A DNA stretch of 48,238 nucleotides from Treponema sp. (GTDB lineage Bacteria > Spirochaetota > Spirochaetia > Treponematales > Treponemataceae): NCBI GenBank assembly GCA_024695475.1, contig JAILIC010000120.1, forward strand, positions 1-48,238. Direction: 5' to 3'. Position numbers and translations under genes: made by a program. Of this stretch, positions 22,849 to 29,915 are shown piece by piece; within the stretch, counting starts at the first letter, position 1, and every line of letters begins with the position of its first letter. The notes beneath the pieces were generated by a model. The model saw nothing but the letters and a program-made list of their open reading frames with translations. It did no database searches and was not told the DNA's origin.

Positions 22849-24476
22849 TTTCCAGCCTCCATAGAATCGATAGATAAACCAGACATAAGCATTGCAAACT
22901 TTGCTGGTTCCTCTGTAGGCTGCAAAATACCGGCAATCTTACCTGCTGAAACGACAGCTACACGATCACAGATAGAGCGCAATTCTTCTAGTTCACTTGA
23001 AACCATAACAATTGTTGTGCCCTTAGTGCGATTATATTCTCGCAGGATATCAAGAACGATTGCTTTTGCACCAACATCAATACCACGAGTTGGCTCAGAA
23101 ACAAACAATAATTCAGGATTTAAGCTAAATGCCTTTGCCAGACAGACCTTCTGCTGATTACCTCCAGAAAGTTCTTTAGCTTTTTGATATGCACCGGTAC
23201 ATTTAATTTCCAGCATCTTTATATATTTATCTGCATTTTCACGCAGAGCTTTTTCGTCACGAAGTTTTATTAAACCACCAAAGTATGATTTTAAGAAATC
23301 ACCATTTACCTGCATGGCTGAAAAGCCCATATTCCAGTCAAGACTTTCATCAAGCAGCAAACCAACACCACGACGATCTTCCGAAACAAAAGCCATTTTA
23401 TTTTTCAAAACTTCAGCAGCATTATTTAATGGTATTTCTTTATCTTTAAAGACTACTTTTCCACCTGCAGGGAACAATCCCATAATACCATTAGGAATAC
23501 CAAGCTTTCCCTGTCCAGCAAGACCTGCAATACCAAGAATTTCTCCCTTACGTACAGAGAATGACACATCTCTGACAGTCTCACCAGGCATATCAACCCA
23601 CAAATGCTCAACAGTCAAAATATGCTCATCAGGAAGTTTTTGATCCTTTTCCAGAGCATTGAGCTCCTGATGTTTCTTTAAATGCTCAGCTGTAGTGGTA
23701 CGACCAACCATAGAAGCTGCTATATCAGATACATTAGTCTCAGAAATTGCTACATCGCGAACCGTTTTACCATCACGAAGTGTAACAACACGATCACATA
23801 TATTCATTACTTCTTGTAAGCGATGTGAAATAAAAATAACGGCAATACCAGAAGCTGCAAGTTCCTTAACAGTCTTTAAAAGAATCTCCGCTTCAGATTC
23901 TGTCAAAACAGCAGTTGGCTCATCAAAAACGAGCAAGCGAACGTTATCACGATCAATTTCACGTGCAATTTCAGTAAATTGCTTATGACCAACAGGCATT
24001 TCAGAAACTTTCATACCTGGATCAATATTTACACCTAATTTAGCAATTGCAGTCTGAGTTCGCTTTTTCATGGCTGCTCTATCAAGAACACTCATTCGTG
24101 GACCAAAAATATCAACCATGATATTTGACTTAGTTACCTCACGATTGAGCATGATATTTTCAGTTGTAGTAAAACCTGGAATCAGAGAAAACTCCTGATG
24201 AACCATACCAATACCAGCATCAAGAGCTTCAAATGGGGTCTTAAAATGAACTTCAGTACCATCAATCTGTATACTGCCACCATAACCACCTGTTGCACTG
24301 ATAACAGGCATACCAAACAGTATACTCATCAAAGTTGTCTTACCAGCACCATTTTCACCGACAAGACCTAAAATTTCACCTTTATGTAGGTCAAATGTTA
24401 CATCTTCAAGAACAACAGTTCCTGAAAACTCTTTTGTTACGCTTTGTAAGCGTAATAGGGGGGTATCATCTTTCAT
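22845..24476 (-). CDS. ABC transporter ATP-binding protein, two NBDs, DUF3798 system
   Basis: The 543-aa ATPase has NBD1 with an intact Walker A GENGAGKTT and Walker B LLVFDEPTAVLT but a poor signature (MPVGHKQ). NBD2 has GLAGQGKLG, signature LSGGNQQKV and Walker B LLFVSEPTRGID. As in sugar importers of the RbsA/MglA type, only one composite ATP site appears complete. The ATG at 24476 is chosen over the in-frame 24530 because AGGA precedes it and because the longer version would translate through the intercistronic hairpin. It follows the first DUF3798 gene and precedes the permeases with an ATGA overlap. Confidence 0.9.
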   Translation of the reverse strand: MKDDTPLLRLQSVTKEFSGTVVLEDVTFDLHKGEILGLVGENGAGKTTLMSILFGMPVISATGGYGGSIQIDGTEVHFKTPFEALDAGIGMVHQEFSLIPGFTTTENIMLNREVTKSNIMVDIFGPRMSVLDRAAMKKRTQTAIAKLGVNIDPGMKVSEMPVGHKQFTEIAREIDRDNVRLLVFDEPTAVLTESEAEILLKTVKELAASGIAVIFISHRLQEVMNICDRVVTLRDGKTVRDVAISETNVSDIAASMVGRTTTAEHLKKHQELNALEKDQKLPDEHILTVEHLWVDMPGETVRDVSFSVRKGEILGIAGLAGQGKLGIPNGIMGLFPAGGKVVFKDKEIPLNNAAEVLKNKMAFVSEDRRGVGLLLDESLDWNMGFSAMQVNGDFLKSYFGGLIKLRDEKALRENADKYIKMLEIKCTGAYQKAKELSGGNQQKVCLAKAFSLNPELLFVSEPTRGIDVGAKAIVLDILREYNRTKGTTIVMVSSELEELRSICDRVAVVSAGKIAGILQPTEEPAKFAMLMSGLSIDSMEAGK

Positions 24477-24489
24477 GTGAATCCTAATG

Positions 24490-24530
24490 ATGAATATACC
24501 CCGCACCTCTATCGGGCGGGGTATATTCAT
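24490..24530 (-). terminator. Intercistronic hairpin between DUF3798 gene and ATPase gene
   Basis: ATGAATATACCCCGC pairs perfectly with GCGGGGTATATTCAT (15 bp) around an 11-base loop. No T tract follows on the minus strand, so it is likely a 3' stabiliser or partial terminator that lowers ATPase and permease expression relative to the binding protein. Confidence 0.75.
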
Positions 24531-24541
24531 GTTACATTACA

Positions 24542-25765
24542 TTATTTTGTAAATTTAATTTTGAAGTATTTTTCTGGAACTTCAACACCAGTTGTAGGCA
24601 GGTATCCCTTACCCATGATATAAGTATCCATGTATACCAAGATCTGGTTCTTTGCACGAACACCAGTATTCTGGTCTACATAATAACCACCATTCCATTT
24701 TGCACCAGGAGTAAACTCTCCAAGAGCCTTAAACAGATCAGCACTGCTATCTTTGCTTGCTGTACCTTCAAGAATACGTTTTGCATATTCACCAAGACCA
24801 GCACTTACCGTAAATCCATAAGAGAATGCCCAAGTACCAAAGCGACCTGGACCAGCCTTTTCAACAACAACCTGCTCAACTTTCTTAAGAATTGCAGGGA
24901 AGTTTCCAGCTTCCTGGGTCAAATCGATACCAAAAGCTCCAGGATATCCCATTAAAGGAGATGGGAGGTCAGCTTCAACAAACATACCACCATACTGTGC
25001 CAACTGCTTTAACAGAGGTTCTGTGTGAGCATCATTTGTACAGAAGAATGCTGTTTCTTTGCCATATTTTTCAATCCACTGTGGAACTTTTTCAAGGATA
25101 AACTGCTGAGCACCAGCAACACCGACATCACTTGTTGGATCAGGAGCTGTTTCAAATACAAACTGCAATCCAAGATCTTTACAAGCCTGTTCCATGATGT
25201 TACGGCGAAGACCAAGTGTTTCATAAGACATATGGCGTGGGAAAGAAATATGGACAAATGTTTTAGCTCCCATTTCTTTAGCAGCCCAGATAATTGTATA
25301 ACCACGTGACATAAAGTCATTGCTAATAGCCAAATCAGCTGATTTCTGGATTACCAGAGGATCTTCATGTGGCTCACCTGCAAAACAAAGAATATCAGGA
25401 TGATTTTCTTTAATACGGCGGAAAGCTTCAGCTGTTCCTGGAACACCCTGATTAACAACAATAGCTTTCATAAGCGGATCATCAGCAAGAGCTACTATCT
25501 GAGAAATTGTTGTTTCCTGCTGTGACATAAAGTCATCTGGATAAGTGATATGCTGAATCATGCCACCAGAAGAAACAGCACCATAACGGCGGATCAATTC
25601 CTCAGCACCGCGAAGATCATCTTCTGACTGAGATACCGTACCGGTAACTACACCAATATGAAAAGAAGTACTTGAACTAGAAGCACTTTTTTCTTTTGAA
25701 CCTGCAGCAAACACAAAAGTTGTGGCACAAAGCAATGCAACTGCAACTAATAGATTTTTTTTCAT
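24542..25765 (-). CDS. DUF3798 substrate-binding protein, copy 1 (operon copy)
   Basis: The 407-aa exported protein (signal MKKNLLVAVALLCATTFVFA, then AGSKEKSASSSS linker, no lipobox cysteine) has the periplasmic-binding fold of the DUF3798 family: FHIGVVTGTVSQSEDDLRGA, ILCFAGEPHEDPLVIQ, TFVHISFPRHMSYETLGLRR, FFCTNDAHTEPLLKQLAQYG and GRFGTWAFSYGFTVSAGLGE. The ligand is not known for the family. The ATG at 25765 has GGAGAG upstream and overlaps the stop of a 15-codon leader ORF, so its translation may be coupled. It is first in the transporter operon and is a tandem duplicate of the gene at 25991-27214. Confidence 0.88.
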   Translation of the reverse strand: MKKNLLVAVALLCATTFVFAAGSKEKSASSSSTSFHIGVVTGTVSQSEDDLRGAEELIRRYGAVSSGGMIQHITYPDDFMSQQETTISQIVALADDPLMKAIVVNQGVPGTAEAFRRIKENHPDILCFAGEPHEDPLVIQKSADLAISNDFMSRGYTIIWAAKEMGAKTFVHISFPRHMSYETLGLRRNIMEQACKDLGLQFVFETAPDPTSDVGVAGAQQFILEKVPQWIEKYGKETAFFCTNDAHTEPLLKQLAQYGGMFVEADLPSPLMGYPGAFGIDLTQEAGNFPAILKKVEQVVVEKAGPGRFGTWAFSYGFTVSAGLGEYAKRILEGTASKDSSADLFKALGEFTPGAKWNGGYYVDQNTGVRAKNQILVYMDTYIMGKGYLPTTGVEVPEKYFKIKFTK

Positions 25766-25809
25766 TTTACTCTCCAATTGAATAAAACATATTTATATTC
25801 ATCACGCAT
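25762..25809 (-). CDS. 15-aa leader ORF overlapping the DUF3798 copy 1 start (ATGA)
   Basis: The sequence GGAGGAACAG ATG gives MRDEYKYVLFNWRVK, and its TGA overlaps the ATG of the binding-protein gene. The Shine-Dalgarno is close to consensus and sits in the loop of an ACGCAT/ATGCGT hairpin whose right arm contains the ATG itself. Ribosomes ending here would re-initiate on the main gene. The peptide has no run of one amino acid that would indicate classical attenuation. Expression is not proven. Confidence 0.55.
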   Translation of the reverse strand: MRDEYKYVLFNWRVK

Positions 25810-25854
25810 CTGTTCCTCCAGAAATGCGTAATTATATACTATTTTTTTATAGTT

Positions 25855-25940
25855 AATACGTCGAGTCAAGGCACGCTACCGCTTAAAGCCTTGACATCTC
25901 CGTTTTTCAGGTTGATAACAATTATCAACCTGAAATAAAA
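25855..25940. repeat. 86-nt dispersed repeat, copy 1
   Basis: This stretch is identical to 41147-41232 except for one base (C versus T at offset 24). It contains two hairpins: GTCAAGGC/GCCTTGAC around a 15-base loop (25865-25895), and TTTCAGGTTGATAA/TTATCAACCTGAAA around CAA. It lies in the spacer between the two DUF3798 genes. There are no flanking direct repeats and no ORF. It is most likely a REP/MITE-like element or a structured RNA. Confidence 0.9.
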
Positions 25941-25942
25941 TT

Positions 25943-25968
25943 CCTCTAAAAGCCGAAGCCTTTAGAGG
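25943..25968 (-). terminator. Terminator after DUF3798 copy 2
   Basis: CCTCTAAA and TTTAGAGG form a stem extended by GGC/GCT (one G-U pair) and closed by TTCG. It is followed by AATTTTATTT on the minus strand, 22 bases after the stop codon. Confidence 0.8.
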
Positions 25969-25990
25969 TTTTCTAACTTACGATGTCCAA

Positions 25991-27214
25991 CTAGTTAGAC
26001 ATTTTAATCTTAAAATACTTTTCTGGGACAGATACTGTAGTTGTAGGCAGATACCCCTTACCCATAACATAGGTATCCATAAAAATCAAAATCTGATTCT
26101 TAGCACGAACACCAGTATTTTGATCTACATAGTAACCACCATTCCATTGTGCACCAGGAGTAAACTCTCCAAGAGCTTTATACAAATCAACTGCACTGTC
26201 TTTGCTTGCAGTACCTTCAATAATGCGTTTTGCATATTCACCAAGACCAGCACTTACTGTAAATCCATAAGAGAATGCCCAAGTACCAAAGCGACCAGCA
26301 CCACCCTTTTCAGTAACAGCTGATTCAACCTTTTTCAGGATTGCCGCAAAGTCCCCTGCTTCCTGAGTCAAATCAACACCAAGAGCTCCAGGGTATCCCA
26401 TCAAAGGAGATGGAAGGTCAGCTTCAACAAACATACCACCATAAGCAAGCAACTGCTTTAACAATGGCTCAGTGTGAGCATCGTTTGTACAGAAGAATGC
26501 TGTTTCCTTGCCATATTTTGCAACCCACTGAGGAACTTTTTCAAGAATAAATTGCTGTGCACCAGCAACACCAACATCACTTGTTGGATCAGGAGCTGTT
26601 TCAAACACAAACTGCAATCCGAGATCTTTACAAGCCTGTTCCATGATATTGCGACGGGTAGCCAATGTTTCATAAGACATATGGCGTGGGAAAGAAATGT
26701 GAACAAATGTTTTAGCTCCCATTTGCTTAGCAGCCCAGATGATTGTATAACCACGTGACATAAAGTCATTGCTCAATGCCAAATCAGCAGCCTGCTGAAT
26801 TACAAGAGGATCTTCCTGTGGCTCACCTGCGAAACAAAGAATATCAGGGCGTTTTTCCTTAATGCGTTTAAATGCTTCAGCGGTGCCAGGTACTGCATCA
26901 TTGACAATAACAGCCTTCATCAATGGATCATCTGCAAAAGCAACGATTTGAGAAATTGTTGTTTCCTGCTGTGACATAAAGTCATCTGGATAGGTAACAT
27001 GCTGAATCATACCACCAGAAGAAACAGCACCATAACGGCGGATCAATTCCTCAGCGCCACGAAGAGTATCTTCTGCCTGGGATACAGTCTCAGTGGCAAT
27101 ACCAATATGGAATTTTACACCACTGCCAGTTTTCGTTTCCTCTTTTTTACCAGCTGCACATACTAGAGATGCAACACAAAAAAGGATAGTAAAAATTGAT
27201 AAACTCTTTTTCAT
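25991..27214 (-). CDS. DUF3798 substrate-binding protein, copy 2 (upstream paralogue)
   Basis: The 407-aa protein is collinear with copy 1 and shares long identical blocks such as GAEELIRRYGAVSSGGMIQH and PDPTSDVGVAGAQQFILEKV. Divergence is concentrated in the signal peptide, the linker (GKKEETKTGSG) and scattered surface positions. It is exported (MKKSLSIFTILFCVASLVCA; a Cys is present but not in a good lipobox). It has its own promoter (27260-27288), a GGGGAA Shine-Dalgarno and its own terminator, so it can be expressed separately from the transporter operon, probably feeding the same permease with a different affinity or ligand. Confidence 0.88.
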   Translation of the reverse strand: MKKSLSIFTILFCVASLVCAAGKKEETKTGSGVKFHIGIATETVSQAEDTLRGAEELIRRYGAVSSGGMIQHVTYPDDFMSQQETTISQIVAFADDPLMKAVIVNDAVPGTAEAFKRIKEKRPDILCFAGEPQEDPLVIQQAADLALSNDFMSRGYTIIWAAKQMGAKTFVHISFPRHMSYETLATRRNIMEQACKDLGLQFVFETAPDPTSDVGVAGAQQFILEKVPQWVAKYGKETAFFCTNDAHTEPLLKQLLAYGGMFVEADLPSPLMGYPGALGVDLTQEAGDFAAILKKVESAVTEKGGAGRFGTWAFSYGFTVSAGLGEYAKRIIEGTASKDSAVDLYKALGEFTPGAQWNGGYYVDQNTGVRAKNQILIFMDTYVMGKGYLPTTTVSVPEKYFKIKMSN

Positions 27215-27259
27215 TTCTTCCCCTTTTTTATAGATTAATAAAAGATAAAGTTACGAATA

Positions 27260-27288
27260 ATTATGCAATATCAAATACCAACAGTCAA
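27260..27288 (-). promoter_or_regulatory. Promoter of DUF3798 copy 2
   Basis: On the minus strand TTGACT (27288-27283), a 17-base spacer and CATAAT (27265-27260) lie about 45 bases before the ATG. Confidence 0.75.
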
Positions 27289-27311
27289 TAGACAAAACGC
27301 CTCATACACAA

Positions 27312-28292
27312 TTAAAAAATGCCAATCTGCCGGAAAATTGCAACAATTATAAACAGTGTTATCGCTGAAAAAAGTGTGGTCCATACAAGTATCTGCCGAG
27401 CAAGTTCACCATCGTTATTCATCTGTTCTGCCATGATAGCACTTGCAATTGCAATTGGAGAGCCAAACAAGGGGATCAATGCCGCATATTCCGGTCCCTC
27501 AAAATGAGGATAAAAATGAAGGGCAGCAGACAGACCAATCAATGGGGCAAATATCAATCGAGCAAGAACACCAACGGTAATATATGGTAATAATTTTTTT
27601 GTAGCTGAAAACTTAAACTGAGCCCCCAAAATGATTAAACTCAAAGGCGTCGTTATTTTCGAAAGGTTTTCTATAGTTACATATATAAACCGAAAACTAC
27701 TCGTTTTTAAAGTCCAACCACCAAGATACGGACGTACCAGCAAACAAATACCAGCTGCAATAATTCCATCAATAAGAGGATTTGTAAAAATCTTATAGAT
27801 AATACTTTTTATCGAAATTTTGTTTTTACCATCCTTTAAAAAGATAGTTAAAAATACAACAGAACTTGCATTATACATAGGTATAGTAACAGCAAGCACT
27901 ATCGCTGTTGCCGCTAAATTTCCGTTACCGAACAACAACGTTGCAAGAGGTATACCGATTATAGCGTAATTGGAGCGGTAAAATGCCTGAACCATAACAC
28001 CTTTCTTTTTGGGATCTTTTACAAAAAGCACTGCATACAGAATGCCTATAAACATCAAGAAAGCAATGGAAATAAAAGCAAAAAAAGCAATATCAATATA
28101 CTTTTTATCAAATGTTTGTACATTATATAAATTTACAAACATCGTACTAAAAAAACAAAACCGAAATGCAAATTTATTTCCTACTTTAATAAACTCATCA
28201 GTCAAAAAATTTCGTTGACGAAGTTTATATCCTAAAAAAACCAAACAGATAATAGGTAGTATAAAATTGCATGAAAAAACAAATGTATCCAT
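27312..28292 (-). CDS. AEC (auxin efflux carrier) family transporter
   Basis: The 326-aa integral membrane protein has ten predicted segments in two five-helix halves. Characteristic parts are NFILPIICLVFLGYKLRQRN at the N-terminus, FYRSNYAIIGIPLATLLFGN near residue 105, the interdomain PLIDGIIAAGICLLVRPYLG and the C-terminal LFGSPIAIASAIMAEQMNND. Bacterial relatives export or import malate, malonate or other organic anions; the substrate here is not predictable. The ATG at 28292 has no Shine-Dalgarno, but TAGAAT lies nine bases upstream. The gene is divergent from the SurA/PpiD-like gene. Confidence 0.9.
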   Translation of the reverse strand: MDTFVFSCNFILPIICLVFLGYKLRQRNFLTDEFIKVGNKFAFRFCFFSTMFVNLYNVQTFDKKYIDIAFFAFISIAFLMFIGILYAVLFVKDPKKKGVMVQAFYRSNYAIIGIPLATLLFGNGNLAATAIVLAVTIPMYNASSVVFLTIFLKDGKNKISIKSIIYKIFTNPLIDGIIAAGICLLVRPYLGGWTLKTSSFRFIYVTIENLSKITTPLSLIILGAQFKFSATKKLLPYITVGVLARLIFAPLIGLSAALHFYPHFEGPEYAALIPLFGSPIAIASAIMAEQMNNDGELARQILVWTTLFSAITLFIIVAIFRQIGIF

Positions 28293-28301
28293 AATAATTG
28301 G

Positions 28302-28307
28302 ATTCTA
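28302..28307 (-). promoter_or_regulatory. -10 hexamer (TAGAAT) of the AEC transporter gene
   Basis: TAGAAT on the minus strand ends nine bases before the ATG at 28292. The -35 region is poor and no Shine-Dalgarno is present, which fits a leaderless transcript. Confidence 0.4.
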
Positions 28308-28324
28308 CCAAAATAATGCAGTTC

Positions 28325-28353
28325 TTGACTACCCTTTTTTGCTATGGTAAGAT
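28325..28353 (+). promoter_or_regulatory. Promoter of the SurA/PpiD-like gene
   Basis: TTGACT (28325-28330), a 17-base spacer and TAAGAT (28348-28353). A second TATAAT-like hexamer at about 28375 lacks a matching -35. Confidence 0.65.
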
Positions 28354-28402
28354 TATTTACTTTTTATAATATCTTAAAATATAAGTCAAAAAGGGAAGTT
28401 TT

Positions 28403-29893
28403 ATGAAAAGATCATTTTATACAATAGGATCTGTAATCGTATTATTGATTTCAGCTTTTATTTTTGTTCTTCTACCGGCAATGGTAGGAGGCTCTGGTAG
28501 AACAAAGTTCATAGTCGGTAAATACGATGGTAAAGAAATCCGATACGAACAAGGTTCTGATTTTGCAAACTATTTGGCACAGTATACAGAAAGCGAGCGC
28601 AACCGCTTACAGCAATATGGAGCTCAGCCTGATTCTTCTACCTATTTCAACGGCTTTACGTATGCATTCAATACAGTCGTAACAAAAATGGCTTATGAAA
28701 CAGCTGTTCGCAAGAGTGGCTGGAAACCTTCTGCATCTGTTGTCAATCGCAACATGGTATCTAATTTTCTTGATGAAAATCGAAACTATTCTCCAAAATT
28801 GTTCAAACAAGCATCAGAAGAAGCAAAGGCAACGCTTGAAAACAACATAAAAGAGAATCTTATTTCCAGCCGCTATTATGAGGATAATTTTGGTTCTTTC
28901 TCACAATTCGGAAAATATAAACTTTTTGGTCTTAAGCATTCAGCTGCCGAAACTGACTTCCTTGCATCTTTAGGTACTGAAGCCCACAGCTTTGACATGG
29001 TTTCATTTTCAATGACAAACTATCCAGAGTCAGAAATCAAAGCTTACGGAAAAGAGCATGAAAATCTCTTTGTTGCTTATGATATGTCAATAATTACTGT
29101 ACCTTCAAAAGATGAAGCTCAGAAAGTACTCGATCGCCTTAACAAAAATGATGGCATTACATTCAAAGATGCTGTTACAGAATATTCAAAGCGTAATTAT
29201 AGTGGTGACGAAGGTAAACTAAACAACAAATATAACTATCAACTCAAAGCAATCATTTCCGAAGGCTCTGACTTAGATGCAGTTACCTCATTAGCTGTCG
29301 GCCAGCTCAGTTCTGTAGTAAAAACTTCAACTGGTTATTCAATTTTCAAATGCGACAGTGAATCCACTAAGCCAAATTTTGAAGATAGTGTCACAATCAA
29401 TACTGTTTATAACTACATTAAAAATAATGAAATGGGCCGTATTGAAGACTACTTCACGGGAATTGCTCAAACATTTGTTTCTACAGCTGCATTAAAAGGT
29501 TTTGACACCGCTTGCGAACAGCAGAACCTTACCAAAGTTTCAGTTCCAGCATTTCCTCTTAACTATAATAATGTTACTCTTGCAGACTCACTGCCAAGCG
29601 AAATCACTGCCATTTCATCTACAGCAGCAACAAACGAACACTTCCTACGTTCAGCCTTTGCACTAAAACAAGATGAAGTTTCAGAACCAATCGTATTAGG
29701 ACAGAATGTCATTGTTTTGAAAATGACAGGTACAGTTGAAAAAACTGCTGATGATGTTACCATTATAAAGAATGATTTGGACTTCCAGATTCCTTACTAC
29801 GACATGATGTCTGCACAAACAGCAGTTCTTTCTAGTCCAAAAGTAGAAAATCATGTTGCTGAAGTATTCTTCAAGAACTTCCTTACCAACTAA
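28403..29893 (+). CDS. Membrane-anchored SurA/PpiD-like chaperone with parvulin-type PPIase domain
   Basis: The 496-aa protein has one N-terminal membrane segment (GSVIVLLISAFIFVLLPAMV, residues 9-28), then the SurA_N/PpiD-like chaperone region starting with VGKYDGKEIRYEQG. A parvulin-like domain follows (about 225-325): MSIITVPSKDEAQKVLDRLN, FKDAVTEYSKRNYSGDEGKL and VGQLSSVVKTSTGYSIFKCD. It would help outer-membrane or periplasmic proteins to fold. The parvulin core keeps the usual LxxG spacing, but catalytic activity cannot be judged. AGGGAAG lies five bases before the ATG. The next gene starts 22 bases downstream, with a hairpin inside its first codons. Confidence 0.85.
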   Translation: MKRSFYTIGSVIVLLISAFIFVLLPAMVGGSGRTKFIVGKYDGKEIRYEQGSDFANYLAQYTESERNRLQQYGAQPDSSTYFNGFTYAFNTVVTKMAYETAVRKSGWKPSASVVNRNMVSNFLDENRNYSPKLFKQASEEAKATLENNIKENLISSRYYEDNFGSFSQFGKYKLFGLKHSAAETDFLASLGTEAHSFDMVSFSMTNYPESEIKAYGKEHENLFVAYDMSIITVPSKDEAQKVLDRLNKNDGITFKDAVTEYSKRNYSGDEGKLNNKYNYQLKAIISEGSDLDAVTSLAVGQLSSVVKTSTGYSIFKCDSESTKPNFEDSVTINTVYNYIKNNEMGRIEDYFTGIAQTFVSTAALKGFDTACEQQNLTKVSVPAFPLNYNNVTLADSLPSEITAISSTAATNEHFLRSAFALKQDEVSEPIVLGQNVIVLKMTGTVEKTADDVTIIKNDLDFQIPYYDMMSAQTAVLSSPKVENHVAEVFFKNFLTN

Positions 29894-29915
29894 ACTATAG
29901 AGAAACATAATAAAG

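Noticed and set aside
24477..24530. Longer start for the DUF3798-system ATPase
   Set aside because: The added 18 residues are encoded by the intercistronic hairpin and the ribosome site fits the later ATG.
25855..25940. Insertion sequence end
   Set aside because: No transposase, no terminal inverted repeats at the element borders and no target duplication.
25855..25990. Integron attC site
   Set aside because: Treponema denticola has an integron, so I looked, but the repeat lacks paired RYYYAAC/GTTRRRY core sites in the correct places and no cassette array or integrase is present.
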